Origin: Planctomycetota bacterium
GTDB taxonomy: Bacteria > Planctomycetota > Planctomycetia > Isosphaerales > Isosphaeraceae
DNA length: 64,000 nucleotides
Assembly (NCBI GenBank): GCA_021791715.1
Contig: JAJYWB010000002.1
Coordinates: 1 to 64,000, forward strand
Reading direction: 5' to 3'
Both the position numbers and the translations under genes were made by a program. Below the pieces are notes generated by a model. The model made no database searches and was not told the origin of the DNA. It saw only the letters and a list, made by a program, of their open reading frames with translations. Positions 56,101-63,618 of the stretch are shown in pieces; positions within the stretch are counted from its first letter, which is position 1; every line of letters begins with the position of its first letter.

Positions 56101-56534
56101 ATCGTATGCTTGGTGGAAAAGTGGGACCCGATCTTTCCGGATTGGGATTGAGACGAAATCGACGTTATATTTTAGAATCGTTAACGGCTCCAAGTAAATC
56201 GTTGGCGATAGGGTATGAAACGACCGTCGTCGCGCTTTCGGACGGTCGAATCCTATCGGGAAAGATTCAATCCGAAAACGATAAAGAAATCGACGTTCTG
56301 ATCGACGGACGACTCGAGAGAATATCGAAAAGTGAGATTGACGATCGAAAGATTGGAAAATCGGCGATGCCGGACGACGTCGTTAAAAATTATTCCGATC
56401 GTGAACTGCGTGACCTTGTTGAATTTCTCGCGAACCTGGGATCGGATTCAAGCCGATGGAGCAAATTCGGCCGATTCATCGAAGGATTGCCCAAGCGATC
56501 TCAATCTGATTTCTACCATGCCGGTATACGATAA
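53154..56534 (+). CDS. PVC-type haem-binding membrane-bound dehydrogenase
   Basis: 1126 residues. A signal/anchor (MVLHRVGVGFILSVFVIGGA) is followed by a beta-propeller of the soluble-glucose-dehydrogenase kind (residues ~45-430): GHCLHGLIQGPDGKIYFSVG, GLRNPQELAFNQFGDLFTAD, NDQDPGDQTRWIHVVEGGDY. HEAT-like repeats fill ~455-930 (IRAQTARALGDARVQFAIDC). The C-terminal cytochrome c domain has the haem motif CPRCH (C975-C978-H979) and the Met region SAMPDDVVKNYSDRELRDLV. This order is the hallmark of planctomycete proteins thought to oxidise sugars or alcohols outside the cytoplasm; the cofactor and substrate are unknown. The symporter gene follows 46 bases later, which suggests linked use of a solute. 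Confidence 0.92.
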   Translation: MARMVLHRVGVGFILSVFVIGGAFALRYNKAQIPVHSIGLNKNISLDYRLETFAPSELTTNPVSMSVDDSGKLFVAETNRIVIDAISPNRLGLSSREDLSLNSVQDRVDALKRIGAGQLQAWSRFGETIRVIEDRNDDGKADHSDIYADQFNDLADVIGAGILNVGDEVYFTCSPNLWKLRSRRTSDGRIEVKRDVLITGFSPHFSGIGHCLHGLIQGPDGKIYFSVGDSGLNVTTKDGTIKLLDTGAIMRCEPDGSQFEVVAVGLRNPQELAFNQFGDLFTADNDQDPGDQTRWIHVVEGGDYGWRSGILPLNESPWLREKLWTPYWPGQPSYIVPPVAILPTNLGPCGLTYYPGVGFPKEFNDTFFLCNFGYTQAASGVQAIRMKPKGASYELTEVGNFVDGLVPTDVEFSWKGEMYISRWEEGGNPSNNGRIERLWFPDHVRSESTLKNTVLSKPVAGSDIVSELIDLLSSEDIRIRNRAQLRLTDHDEAVEPLINVARTSTNRIARIHAIWALDSMSRKRTNRLDKIVDLLSDHDSEIRAQTARALGDARVQFAIDCLISSLTDVEPRVQFHAAIALGKLGDSKAFQPLIQLIKNNADRDPVLRHAAVLALSKIADRNQMERTEIDSNASVRLAILLAYRRLKSENIARFLNDPDMFISVEAARAIVDVPIRPAARRLAEMLNQSSLPDALIRRSMEACNIIGGDDDMRRIAQFAARIDVSDLHRAEAVRLLKNWFKPDSFSISTGLRQSLEPRSTPMNYSSIRTFIPLFVQNPTDDIAEAAISLIDAAGFADEGDVLERLASNVNLSIEIRLHALRVMIKSHKRHTISQVHKLISDSNPLIQIEALRFIMNDQPRQVFQRLKKMIKHPLVRVRQKAWEVLGEVPGNDVDELLIQGLDDLSKGRVDFDAEIEIVESANKRSSLSVLNALHRYRAEKSKSNDPVESRRSALSGGDAIRGESLFMNGSGETACPRCHSIQYRMLGGKVGPDLSGLGLRRNRRYILESLTAPSKSLAIGYETTVVALSDGRILSGKIQSENDKEIDVLIDGRLERISKSEIDDRKIGKSAMPDDVVKNYSDRELRDLVEFLANLGSDSSRWSKFGRFIEGLPKRSQSDFYHAGIR

Positions 56535-56580
56535 ACAACAACATTATTCAACCTAAAATTCGGTTATCGTGGAGAGCGAG

Positions 56581-58170
56581 ATGCCCGTCGACCCTGCCGC
56601 TATTGTTATAATGATTATTATATCCATGTCGGGTATTCTAAATTGCGTCGTATTATTCTTCAGGCGGAAAACACGCGAATCGCAGATCGCCGATGAGTTT
56701 TATCTCGCGAATCGCAAGCTTGGAGCGGTCGAGACGGGAATCGGGATCGCGGCGTTATATTTCGGCTCCGCCGGTATCACGACCTTGGTCGCGTCGATCT
56801 ATAAAACTAATCGGATTTCATGGTCTGTTTTATTAGAGATCGTCGTTTCAGTCGTCGCCGCATATTTGATCGGGGCGAGAATTCGAATTCAAACCGACGA
56901 TTCAAACGACGCCACTACAATCACGTGGCTGGCGCGCGAATATCGAAGCGAAACGCTCGTACCGCTCGTATTCGCGGCGTGTATTTTGACGATCATACCG
57001 TCCGTCGCGCTGGTTCATGTTAAAATCGCCGAATCCATATGGAAAGAATCGTCGTTTTCCAATATTAATGGTCTTTATTTTATTCTAATTACAATTATCA
57101 CAACAATGATTTCAATCACCGGATTGAAGGGAACGGTTCGATTTCAGGCGGCGGTTTTTGCGACGACGACTCTGTTTCTTTTAATGTCGGCGTTTTTCGC
57201 TTATAAAATCGCGCCCGATATTTTTACCGCGGGATCAAATAATGCCGTCGCTTCGTCTAGGCTTATCCGACCGTCGATTTTAGCGGATTCGCTCGAAACC
57301 TCGGTTTTCTCCTCTATTTTAATCGCGTGTGTTCCTATACTGAGGTTTTCGTCTATAATTCGATATCAGGCTTCCCAAAATAGCCGAATCGTTAAGCGCG
57401 GCGCGGTTTTATTCGCGGCGATTTCTATTGTGGGAGTAATTTTACCTTTATATATCATCGCGAGGTTCGCCGCGGCGAGTTTTCCCCCAAGAATCGACGA
57501 ACAATGGAACATTCTCCCAAATCCAATTTTAGGTTCGTCGTCGGATGATTTTAGTAGAATTATACCCGTGATCGCACGATTTATTAGTGTCAAAGTATTC
57601 GGACGATTCCATATAATTTTCCCAAATCTACTTATTCTTTCGTTTACGGCGATTGCGATCGGTTCTTTCATCACATACATCCATTTATTTGGTTCAATTT
57701 TTTCAAAAAATATTTATTCGCGCTTTCTTCGCGGTAATTGCGGCCTCTCCGAAGCGGTTTTAGTCGGTCGCGTTTCAATGATTCTCGTCGGTCTTATATT
57801 GCTTCTAATCATTATTATTGAAAATAATTACGCGTCGAATTTTCGTCCGTCGGTTTTATTGACCGAGATCGCGATGACCTCGGGTGCGATCGCGGTTCAA
57901 TTTATACCTTCGCTTATCGATCGATTGTACTTGAAACATTGGTCGAAATACGGCGTCGTCGTCGGTTTCTCGGTCGGAGTCATAATCGTCGTCTTAACGA
58001 GCGATTTGGCGACGGCGATCTTTGCGAAGGTATGGCCTTCGTTATTGAATCGACAAGTATTTCAGTATTTACATTCAAATTATTACCTACCGGCTTTCTT
58101 TATAAATATATGCGTTTTAATTATTGTCGGCGGCGTTCATCGATCGCTTCGTCGCGACGATCATGGTTGA
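56581..58170 (+). CDS. Sodium:solute symporter family (SSS) transporter
   Basis: About 529 residues with roughly thirteen hydrophobic segments. DEFYLANRKLGAVETGIGIA and ALYFGSAGITTLVASIYKTN are the conserved early motifs of the SSS family, which imports sugars, amino acids or other solutes with sodium. It lies just downstream of the membrane-bound dehydrogenase, so the substrate may be its product. The ATG at 56581 has GGAG six bases upstream; the frame also offers a GTG at 56569. The gene is AT-rich and uses many AT-ending codons. It ends 19 bases from the convergent zinc-ribbon gene. Confidence 0.85.
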   Translation: MPVDPAAIVIMIIISMSGILNCVVLFFRRKTRESQIADEFYLANRKLGAVETGIGIAALYFGSAGITTLVASIYKTNRISWSVLLEIVVSVVAAYLIGARIRIQTDDSNDATTITWLAREYRSETLVPLVFAACILTIIPSVALVHVKIAESIWKESSFSNINGLYFILITIITTMISITGLKGTVRFQAAVFATTTLFLLMSAFFAYKIAPDIFTAGSNNAVASSRLIRPSILADSLETSVFSSILIACVPILRFSSIIRYQASQNSRIVKRGAVLFAAISIVGVILPLYIIARFAAASFPPRIDEQWNILPNPILGSSSDDFSRIIPVIARFISVKVFGRFHIIFPNLLILSFTAIAIGSFITYIHLFGSIFSKNIYSRFLRGNCGLSEAVLVGRVSMILVGLILLLIIIIENNYASNFRPSVLLTEIAMTSGAIAVQFIPSLIDRLYLKHWSKYGVVVGFSVGVIIVVLTSDLATAIFAKVWPSLLNRQVFQYLHSNYYLPAFFINICVLIIVGGVHRSLRRDDHG

Positions 58171-58189
58171 ATGCGCCTAGGGCGTGTGA

Positions 58190-58960
58190 TTAGTTGGCGA
58201 ACGCGAGTTTTTGATTCATCAACTCGAAGGTTTTCGTCCCGTCGAGATAGACGCTACCGTCGCGTTCGACGAAGATCAGGTGAAGCGCGAAGTATTGGCT
58301 TTGAGCGTCGAATCCCCCGCCTTTTTTCGCTCCCTTTTTGGTCGAGGTTTTCGCCTTTTTCTCGGCGGGTTTGGGCGCCAGCGCAGTGGGATCGACGAGT
58401 ATAACCTTCACATATTTCTCGGTCGGCGAGAGCTTTAAACCCTCGTCTTCGGCGGGAAGAGTCGAGGCGAGGGGGGTGATGTCGTCGACCGTCGACGTCG
58501 TTTTGAATTTGGGTCGAATTTGCGAGATGATCTCGTCGGCGGCGCCGGTCGATTCTTTGGTGCAAAGCGATCGCAACTTCGATTTGTCTTCGCTGATAAA
58601 CGCCTCGGCGGCGGTTTTCGCGTAATCCTCGACCGATTTCGGCCTTCCTTGAATCATCTTCATCACGTTTTGACCGATCAACAATACCACCAGGACCGCG
58701 GCGATTAGTGGAGCGTATTTTTTGAGCAGCGGTCCGTATTGCTCGGACAATTCTCCCATTCCCGTATCGAAACCGAACGATGTCGGTTGATACGATCTCG
58801 ATCGTTGTTTTCCCTTTTTATTCGGATCGCCGAGAACAATTTTACCCCCTTGATCCATATAAAAAGTCGCGTCGCACGCCTTGCAGTGCATTTTCGCGTT
58901 GAGACGATCGGGAGGCACCGAGTACACTCGATCACATCTGGGACAGGCGATCGGGATCAT
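58190..58960 (-). CDS. Zinc-ribbon membrane protein (MJ0042-type), unknown function
   Basis: 256 residues. The N-terminus is a zinc ribbon with two CxxC pairs: IACPRCDRVYSVPPDRL and MHCKACDATFYMD. One membrane helix (LIAAVLVVLLIGQNVMKMI, about residues 85-103) separates it from an extracytoplasmic part that begins SVEDYAKTAAEAFISEDKSK and includes a Lys/Ala-rich stretch (AEKKAKTSTKKGAKKGGGF). The topology resembles planctomycete proteins of unknown role that sense or bind at the membrane. The ATG has AAGGAAA seven bases upstream. Confidence 0.85.
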   Translation of the reverse strand: MIPIACPRCDRVYSVPPDRLNAKMHCKACDATFYMDQGGKIVLGDPNKKGKQRSRSYQPTSFGFDTGMGELSEQYGPLLKKYAPLIAAVLVVLLIGQNVMKMIQGRPKSVEDYAKTAAEAFISEDKSKLRSLCTKESTGAADEIISQIRPKFKTTSTVDDITPLASTLPAEDEGLKLSPTEKYVKVILVDPTALAPKPAEKKAKTSTKKGAKKGGGFDAQSQYFALHLIFVERDGSVYLDGTKTFELMNQKLAFAN

Positions 58961-59399
58961 CGTATCGTTTCCTTATTTATGTTCATTACGATCGCTATCG
59001 ACGCGAACTTGACGACCGAGGTCGCTCGATCGACCGAAATGATTACCGCGAAAGGATGATATTTATCAGTAAAAATATTGCGTCGCTTGTTGTATGACGT
59101 TATATCGATATTATCACTAACATCAAACGACGATTTTTACCGATTGCGTTATCGGCTTGCCGCGATCAAAATCGGTCGACTTCAGCGTGGAACGATGAAT
59201 TTTAACCTAACCGATCGCGCCGTGAAGTGAAAGAGGATTCCGAAGCCGAGATAAAAAATCCTGAAACCGGATGAGACGAATTTCCGCACGAAGTCGATTA
59301 TCAGTTTGCGTCGTACATGGAATGACCCTCGCATTGTGAATCCACGACGCGGCGGTTAGAATTCAATCCGCTCCTGAAACGACGTAAGGGCCTAAAAAT
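58961..59399. other. Divergent intergenic region with a clear promoter at its right end
   Basis: It carries the start regions of the zinc-ribbon gene (minus) and the epimerase gene (plus). The only element I can support is the promoter at 59334-59362. The middle shows no gene, RNA or repeat. Confidence 0.5.
59334..59362 (+). promoter_or_regulatory. Promoter of the nucleotide-sugar epimerase gene
   Basis: TTGTGA (59334-59339), a 17-base spacer and TAGAAT (59357-59362). The ATG is 38 bases after the -10 box. Confidence 0.65.
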
Positions 59400-60359
59400 A
59401 TGCGAGTTCTGATTACCGGCGCGACCGGCTTTGTCGGAGGGCGCCTTACCGAGCGCCTGCTTGAGGCGGGCGATGTTATCGTCGGTTTGTCCACATCGGG
59501 AACATGGCCGCGATCATTATCTCACCTTAACTCTCATGCCCGCGTGGAAGCATTTAATATCGCTTCAGCCGGTCCCGCCGCTTGCACCGAGTTAATCAAG
59601 CGTAAGCAGCCCGAGGTGATCTATCACCTCGCGGCTCAGTCCAATCCTCAAGCCAGCGTTGATTTTCCGATTGAAACCTGGAATGTGAACCTCGGAGGGA
59701 CTCTCAACCTGCTTGAAGGCGTTCGACTTTCCGAACTTCGCCCTCGCGTCGTGTTAATCGGTTCGGGCGTGAGTTATGGAAGTCCCCCGACTGAATTTAT
59801 CCCGGTCGATGAAAATTGTCCCTTACGACCAAACAACCCCTACGGCGCCAGTAAAGCCGCGGCTGATATTTTGGCGATTCAGCATGTTTTAGCGTATAAC
59901 GCCGATATCGTCGTCGCTCGTCCGTTTAATCACGCAGGTCCCAGACAATCTGAAAAGTATGTACTTGGAGGCTTGGCGCGGCAAGTCGCCGAGGTGGAAC
60001 GCGGCCTAAAAGAATGTGTCATTGTCGGTAATCTTGACGTCGTGCGTGATTTTACCGATGTTCGTGATATCGTCGAAGGATACTATTTATTGGCGAAATT
60101 AGGCGCCGCGGGTGAAATTTATAATATTGGACGGGGCGTCGGAACAAGAATTCAAGACGCACTCGACTTTCTGATTTCACAAGCCAATCGGCCCATTCAA
60201 GTTCACGTCGATCCCGCGCGAATGCGAGCAGTCGATTCTCCTTATTTAGTCGCAAATCCCGCTAAATTTCGCCGAACGACGGGTTGGTCGCCAAAGTATA
60301 CAATTGAACAAACTTTAAAAGATATGCTTGACGAACAACGACGAGCGATTATGCAATAA
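59400..60359 (+). CDS. NAD-dependent epimerase/dehydratase, GDP-4-keto-6-deoxymannose reductase-like
   Basis: 319 residues of the extended SDR family. The NAD(P) motif is MRVLITGATGFVGGRLTERL, the catalytic tyrosine is in NNPYGASKAAADILAIQHVL, and VIYHLAAQSNPQASV is the usual third strand. RPFNHAGPRQSEKYVLGGLA and VVRDFTDVRDIVEGYYLL match GDP-4-keto-6-deoxy-D-mannose reductases (Rmd) better than UDP-glucose epimerases. It would make an activated deoxysugar for envelope glycans. AAGGG stands eight bases before the ATG and a good promoter precedes it. Confidence 0.9.
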   Translation: MRVLITGATGFVGGRLTERLLEAGDVIVGLSTSGTWPRSLSHLNSHARVEAFNIASAGPAACTELIKRKQPEVIYHLAAQSNPQASVDFPIETWNVNLGGTLNLLEGVRLSELRPRVVLIGSGVSYGSPPTEFIPVDENCPLRPNNPYGASKAAADILAIQHVLAYNADIVVARPFNHAGPRQSEKYVLGGLARQVAEVERGLKECVIVGNLDVVRDFTDVRDIVEGYYLLAKLGAAGEIYNIGRGVGTRIQDALDFLISQANRPIQVHVDPARMRAVDSPYLVANPAKFRRTTGWSPKYTIEQTLKDMLDEQRRAIMQ

Positions 60360-60916
60360 ACGCGAACGACTTGCTTTTCGCCGATTATTATCAATAATTC
60401 AATTCTAACAGTTAATGTGAACTTTTGCAAAAGAATCGTTCGGTTGTCGTGAATCAGTGCACAGATATGCAAGAAATCGTTCGTGGCGCTTTGGTCGGTC
60501 GTTATCGACCACGTTGATAGAATTGTGACTTGTCGGTCGATCGGTGTTCGATGATTGAAGAACAATGAACGCGCCGTTCTTTCGACCTCGATTTGGCTCT
60601 CGGTTATTCACGATGGATCGTTAACGACACAACCCGGTTATCGACACGATATCGACACGGCGACGGTCGGTTGTTTTCGTGAAATTCCTCTGTTAAAGTG
60701 CGTTTTGAAGTCGATTCAAGCGGGGTTGTCGACAGAACGAAGCTCCCTCTGTATTCTTCTTATTCTGTTGATCGATTTCACCTGAATCAAGTAAGCAATG
60801 AACACGCGATCGCTCGGTCCGATCGATGCGTATCTCGCGAAACGGCCGATCGACGATACCGACCGACCGAAAACGTTCACTTTGCCGGGTTGATCCGGCG
60901 ACACTGGGGAGATGGA
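60360..60916. other. Candidate replication-origin region upstream of dnaN
   Basis: 557 bases without a gene. It has an AT-rich stretch at about 60382-60417 and several 9-mers close to the DnaA box TTATCCACA: TTATCGACC (60502-60510), TTATTCACG (60604-60612), TTAACGACA (60621-60629), TTATCGACA (60638-60646) and TTGTCGACA (60726-60734), all in the same orientation. dnaA itself is not in the window. None of the boxes is perfect. Confidence 0.35.
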
Positions 60917-62035
60917 ATGAAGGTTCTCTGCGATCGCGATGGATTGTTCACGGCGTTTAGTATGATCGACGGGGTCGCTCCCGCGCGCAGTCCCAAACCC
61001 GTTTTGCAGAACGTGAAGTTCATCGCCGATCCCGATCTCGGCACGATTCTCATGGCGACGGACCTTGAACTGGGGATTCGCCACCGGGTGATCGGAGTGG
61101 GGATTGATGAACCCGGCGCCGTAATACTACCGGGCGTTCCCGTACGATCGATCCTACGCACAATCAAGGAACATGAGCTATCGCTGGCGACCGAGGGAGA
61201 TCATATCGTCGTTCGAGGCGTCCATTCCGAGTTCAAACTCACGAGCATCGATCCTAACGAGTTTCCCGAGGTCCCTGATTTCGCTGCGACTTCGTACCAT
61301 GTCGTCACCGCTGCGAATCTCAAACGAATCATTCGTCGCACGATTTTCGCCACCGACACCGAAAGCACACGATACGCTCTGGGAGGCGTTTTGATTGAAC
61401 TCCAACCTGAATCGATCGCGATGGTTGGAACCGACGGCCGACGCTTGGCGTACGCAATGGCGGTCGCCGAGGGAGAAAACAGCCCGCCGACTCCGACAGG
61501 CACCCCCGTCGTCCCTGTGAAATCGCTTAAGCTGATCGATCGCAACCTAAACGACGACGATCCTCCCGTTCATATAGCGATTCAGGGAACGACCGCGATT
61601 CTTGTAAGAACCGAGAACAGCGTCATTTACAGCCGACTTGTCGAAGGCCGATTTCCCCAATACCGCGATGTTTTTCCCAAAGGCGCCGAGATTCGCATTC
61701 CTCTCGAAGTCGGAGTGCTGAAAAATACCGTCGAACAAGCTTCGGTGGCGACAAACGACGACAGCCGCGGCGTCGATTTCGATTTTGACGAGGGAATGCT
61801 TCGACTTTCAAGCCAGGCCGCCGATATCGGATCGTCTCATGTCGAACTGCCCATTCAATACAGCGGACCCCGATTGACGATTCGATTCGACCCGAAGTAT
61901 TTGCTTGAAGCGCTTAAAGCGCTCGACGATTCATCGACGATCCATGCGGAGTTAATCGATCCCAAAAGCCCCGCGGTGTTCAAAACCGACGATCTCTATC
62001 AATACGTTGTTATGCCGTTGGCGCGAGATAATTGA
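60917..62035 (+). CDS. dnaN: DNA polymerase III subunit beta (sliding clamp)
   Basis: 372 residues. The clamp encircles DNA and tethers the replicative polymerase. The start MKVLCDRDGLFTAFSMIDGV and the domains ILMATDLELGIRHRVIGVGI, TDTESTRYALGGVLIEL, VGTDGRRLAYAMAVAEGE, FPQYRDVFPKGAEIRIPLEV and the C-terminal DDLYQYVVMPLARDN fit the family. The frame extends 73 codons upstream, but GGGGAG stands right before this ATG and the upstream part has no homology. The clamp's C-terminal peptide-binding loop (VMPL) is present. Unlike many bacteria, dnaA and recF are not adjacent; its neighbours are a sugar reductase and a secreted protein. Confidence 0.95.
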   Translation: MKVLCDRDGLFTAFSMIDGVAPARSPKPVLQNVKFIADPDLGTILMATDLELGIRHRVIGVGIDEPGAVILPGVPVRSILRTIKEHELSLATEGDHIVVRGVHSEFKLTSIDPNEFPEVPDFAATSYHVVTAANLKRIIRRTIFATDTESTRYALGGVLIELQPESIAMVGTDGRRLAYAMAVAEGENSPPTPTGTPVVPVKSLKLIDRNLNDDDPPVHIAIQGTTAILVRTENSVIYSRLVEGRFPQYRDVFPKGAEIRIPLEVGVLKNTVEQASVATNDDSRGVDFDFDEGMLRLSSQAADIGSSHVELPIQYSGPRLTIRFDPKYLLEALKALDDSSTIHAELIDPKSPAVFKTDDLYQYVVMPLARDN

Positions 62036-62089
62036 TCGCGCCGCGATTCGATGAAATCAGATCGTCGCCGAGGTGAATTCAACGACGCC

Positions 62090-62119
62090 TTGGCAATTTT
62101 ACACTCGGGGTGCTAATAT
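62090..62119 (+). promoter_or_regulatory. Promoter of the secreted hydrolase-like gene
   Basis: TTGGCA (62090-62095), an 18-base spacer and TAATAT (62114-62119). The ATG is about 165 bases downstream, leaving a long leader. Confidence 0.5.
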
Positions 62120-62284
62120 CGAGTTAGAATAGTCTACCTGGAGAGACAAATCGAAACAATCGTTTCGCGAACAAGCTCGCGCCGCTTGCTTCAACGCCAT
62201 AAGGGGGTCAAAATTTCCTTAAGTCGCGGCTGAGATCGGTCGGCGAATTGACGACAAAGAAACTCCTTTCAAGAGATTCAAACC

Positions 62285-63493
62285 ATGAAGATTAATAAAT
62301 ACACAATTCTTCACATTATATTCCAAGGAAATTCTATATCGATTATGATTTTCTCCGCGGCGATAACGATCGCACTTGGAGCGGGTTTAAACGCGGCGAC
62401 ATATCAGGACGACGCCAAGGTGGAAAAGCGGAAAAACAATCCGAATCTCATCGATAAAAACGGCAAGGATCTAAACGCGGGAGCGGCGGCGGATCACGTT
62501 GATAAAAAAGCGAAAGGTCGAGCCGGAGTTACCAAAAAGAAAGCGGCGTTTCGCGTTCCAACGATTCCTCCGCAAAATCTTAAAGCGAATCCCAATCTCT
62601 TCTTTGATCCGTTACTCGCCGCGTCGGCCAATTTGCCGAGAACTCCGTTTCATTTTCGGATTCGGGCGCGTTCCAGCGAAATGCGCGGAGGAGCGACGTT
62701 TTCCTATTATCCATCAAGGCTTGGAACAAAAACTTCTCCGATTATTATGATTCATGAACGTAGTCAATCGCCGATCGATTTTGAAACTCCAATCAAGGAT
62801 TTAAATGAAACGGGTTTGGCTCAAAGCATGCAAAAAGCGGGTTACGCGGTATTGGTGGTCGATCTTCGAGGAAGCGATTTCGAATTCCGCCAACCCATCG
62901 GCGCGATTGAACGAGAACCGACTTCGGCGCTATCCGATCTTCAAATCGCTTACCTCTTTCTGCTGGATCGACACAACCGCGCCGAGCTCAATTTGTCAAA
63001 TCTCGGCGTTTTAGCTCTCGGCGATGGATGTAACCTCGCCGTTGCGTGGGCGTCGGCTCGCGGCGCGGCGGTTTCAAGCGCCGATCGCGGCTCGGATATC
63101 GCATCAATGGCGCTGATTTCACCGCGACCCGATCTCTTCGGCTCGCGTATTCAAATCGCTCTAGCGTCGCTCGCCGCGCGAATTCCACTCTTTCTCGCAG
63201 CTGGAGAACGCGACGCGCCGTCGGCGCAGGTGGTGCGCGATACGCGCAATCTTTTGGCTCGAATTCCTCAGAGCAAAACCGAGATCTTTCCCACCTCGCT
63301 TCAAGCTTATAAGCTAATGCGATTATGGCCTAAAGTCGCCTCGGCGACGACGAAATTCTTCGACTCGACCACAAAGTTTCGCGGAGTCGATTGGGAACCA
63401 AGATACAATTTATCGCCGCTCGATTATCAAAGCGTCGAGGCGACGCCTAATATTCCGCCGAAAACTCCGGCGGCGTTTCCTGAAGCTAAATGA
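62285..63493 (+). CDS. Secreted alpha/beta-hydrolase-like protein without the usual nucleophile
   Basis: 402 residues. A signal peptide (IMIFSAAITIALGAGLNAA, ending near residue 39) is followed by a Lys-rich linker and an alpha/beta-hydrolase fold: SPIIMIHERSQSPIDF, GYAVLVVDLRGSDFEFRQP, the elbow VLALGDGCNLAVAWASA, and IPLFLAAGERDAPSAQVV, which would carry the acid residue. The elbow reads G-D-G-C-N where active enzymes have G-x-S-x-G, so the nucleophile serine is missing. The protein may be a binding protein or may use another residue. AAGAGA lies about nine bases before the ATG. Confidence 0.8.
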   Translation: MKINKYTILHIIFQGNSISIMIFSAAITIALGAGLNAATYQDDAKVEKRKNNPNLIDKNGKDLNAGAAADHVDKKAKGRAGVTKKKAAFRVPTIPPQNLKANPNLFFDPLLAASANLPRTPFHFRIRARSSEMRGGATFSYYPSRLGTKTSPIIMIHERSQSPIDFETPIKDLNETGLAQSMQKAGYAVLVVDLRGSDFEFRQPIGAIEREPTSALSDLQIAYLFLLDRHNRAELNLSNLGVLALGDGCNLAVAWASARGAAVSSADRGSDIASMALISPRPDLFGSRIQIALASLAARIPLFLAAGERDAPSAQVVRDTRNLLARIPQSKTEIFPTSLQAYKLMRLWPKVASATTKFFDSTTKFRGVDWEPRYNLSPLDYQSVEATPNIPPKTPAAFPEAK

Positions 63494-63552
63494 ACGTATT
63501 ATTGTTCATTATTGATTTTGATTCGGCGAAAATCGATCAATAAATGCAAAAA

Positions 63553-63582
63553 CGTCGTTCGATTGCGATGAATCGAACGACG
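63553..63582 (-). terminator. Terminator of the minus-strand gene at the right edge
   Basis: cgtcgttcgatt (63553-63564) and aatcgaacgacg (63571-63582) form a perfect 12-bp stem with a 6-base loop. Reading on the minus strand, the stem is followed by tttttgc. It lies between the convergent hydrolase-like gene and the edge gene. Confidence 0.8.
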
Positions 63583-63618
63583 CGACGCTTAACCTATTAC
63601 ATAAAATGTTCCGAGCGA

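Noticed and set aside
60698-60916. N-terminal extension of dnaN
   Set aside because: A beta-clamp normally begins at the MKVL-type start. GGGGAG stands right before that ATG, and the extension has no homology and overlaps the candidate origin.
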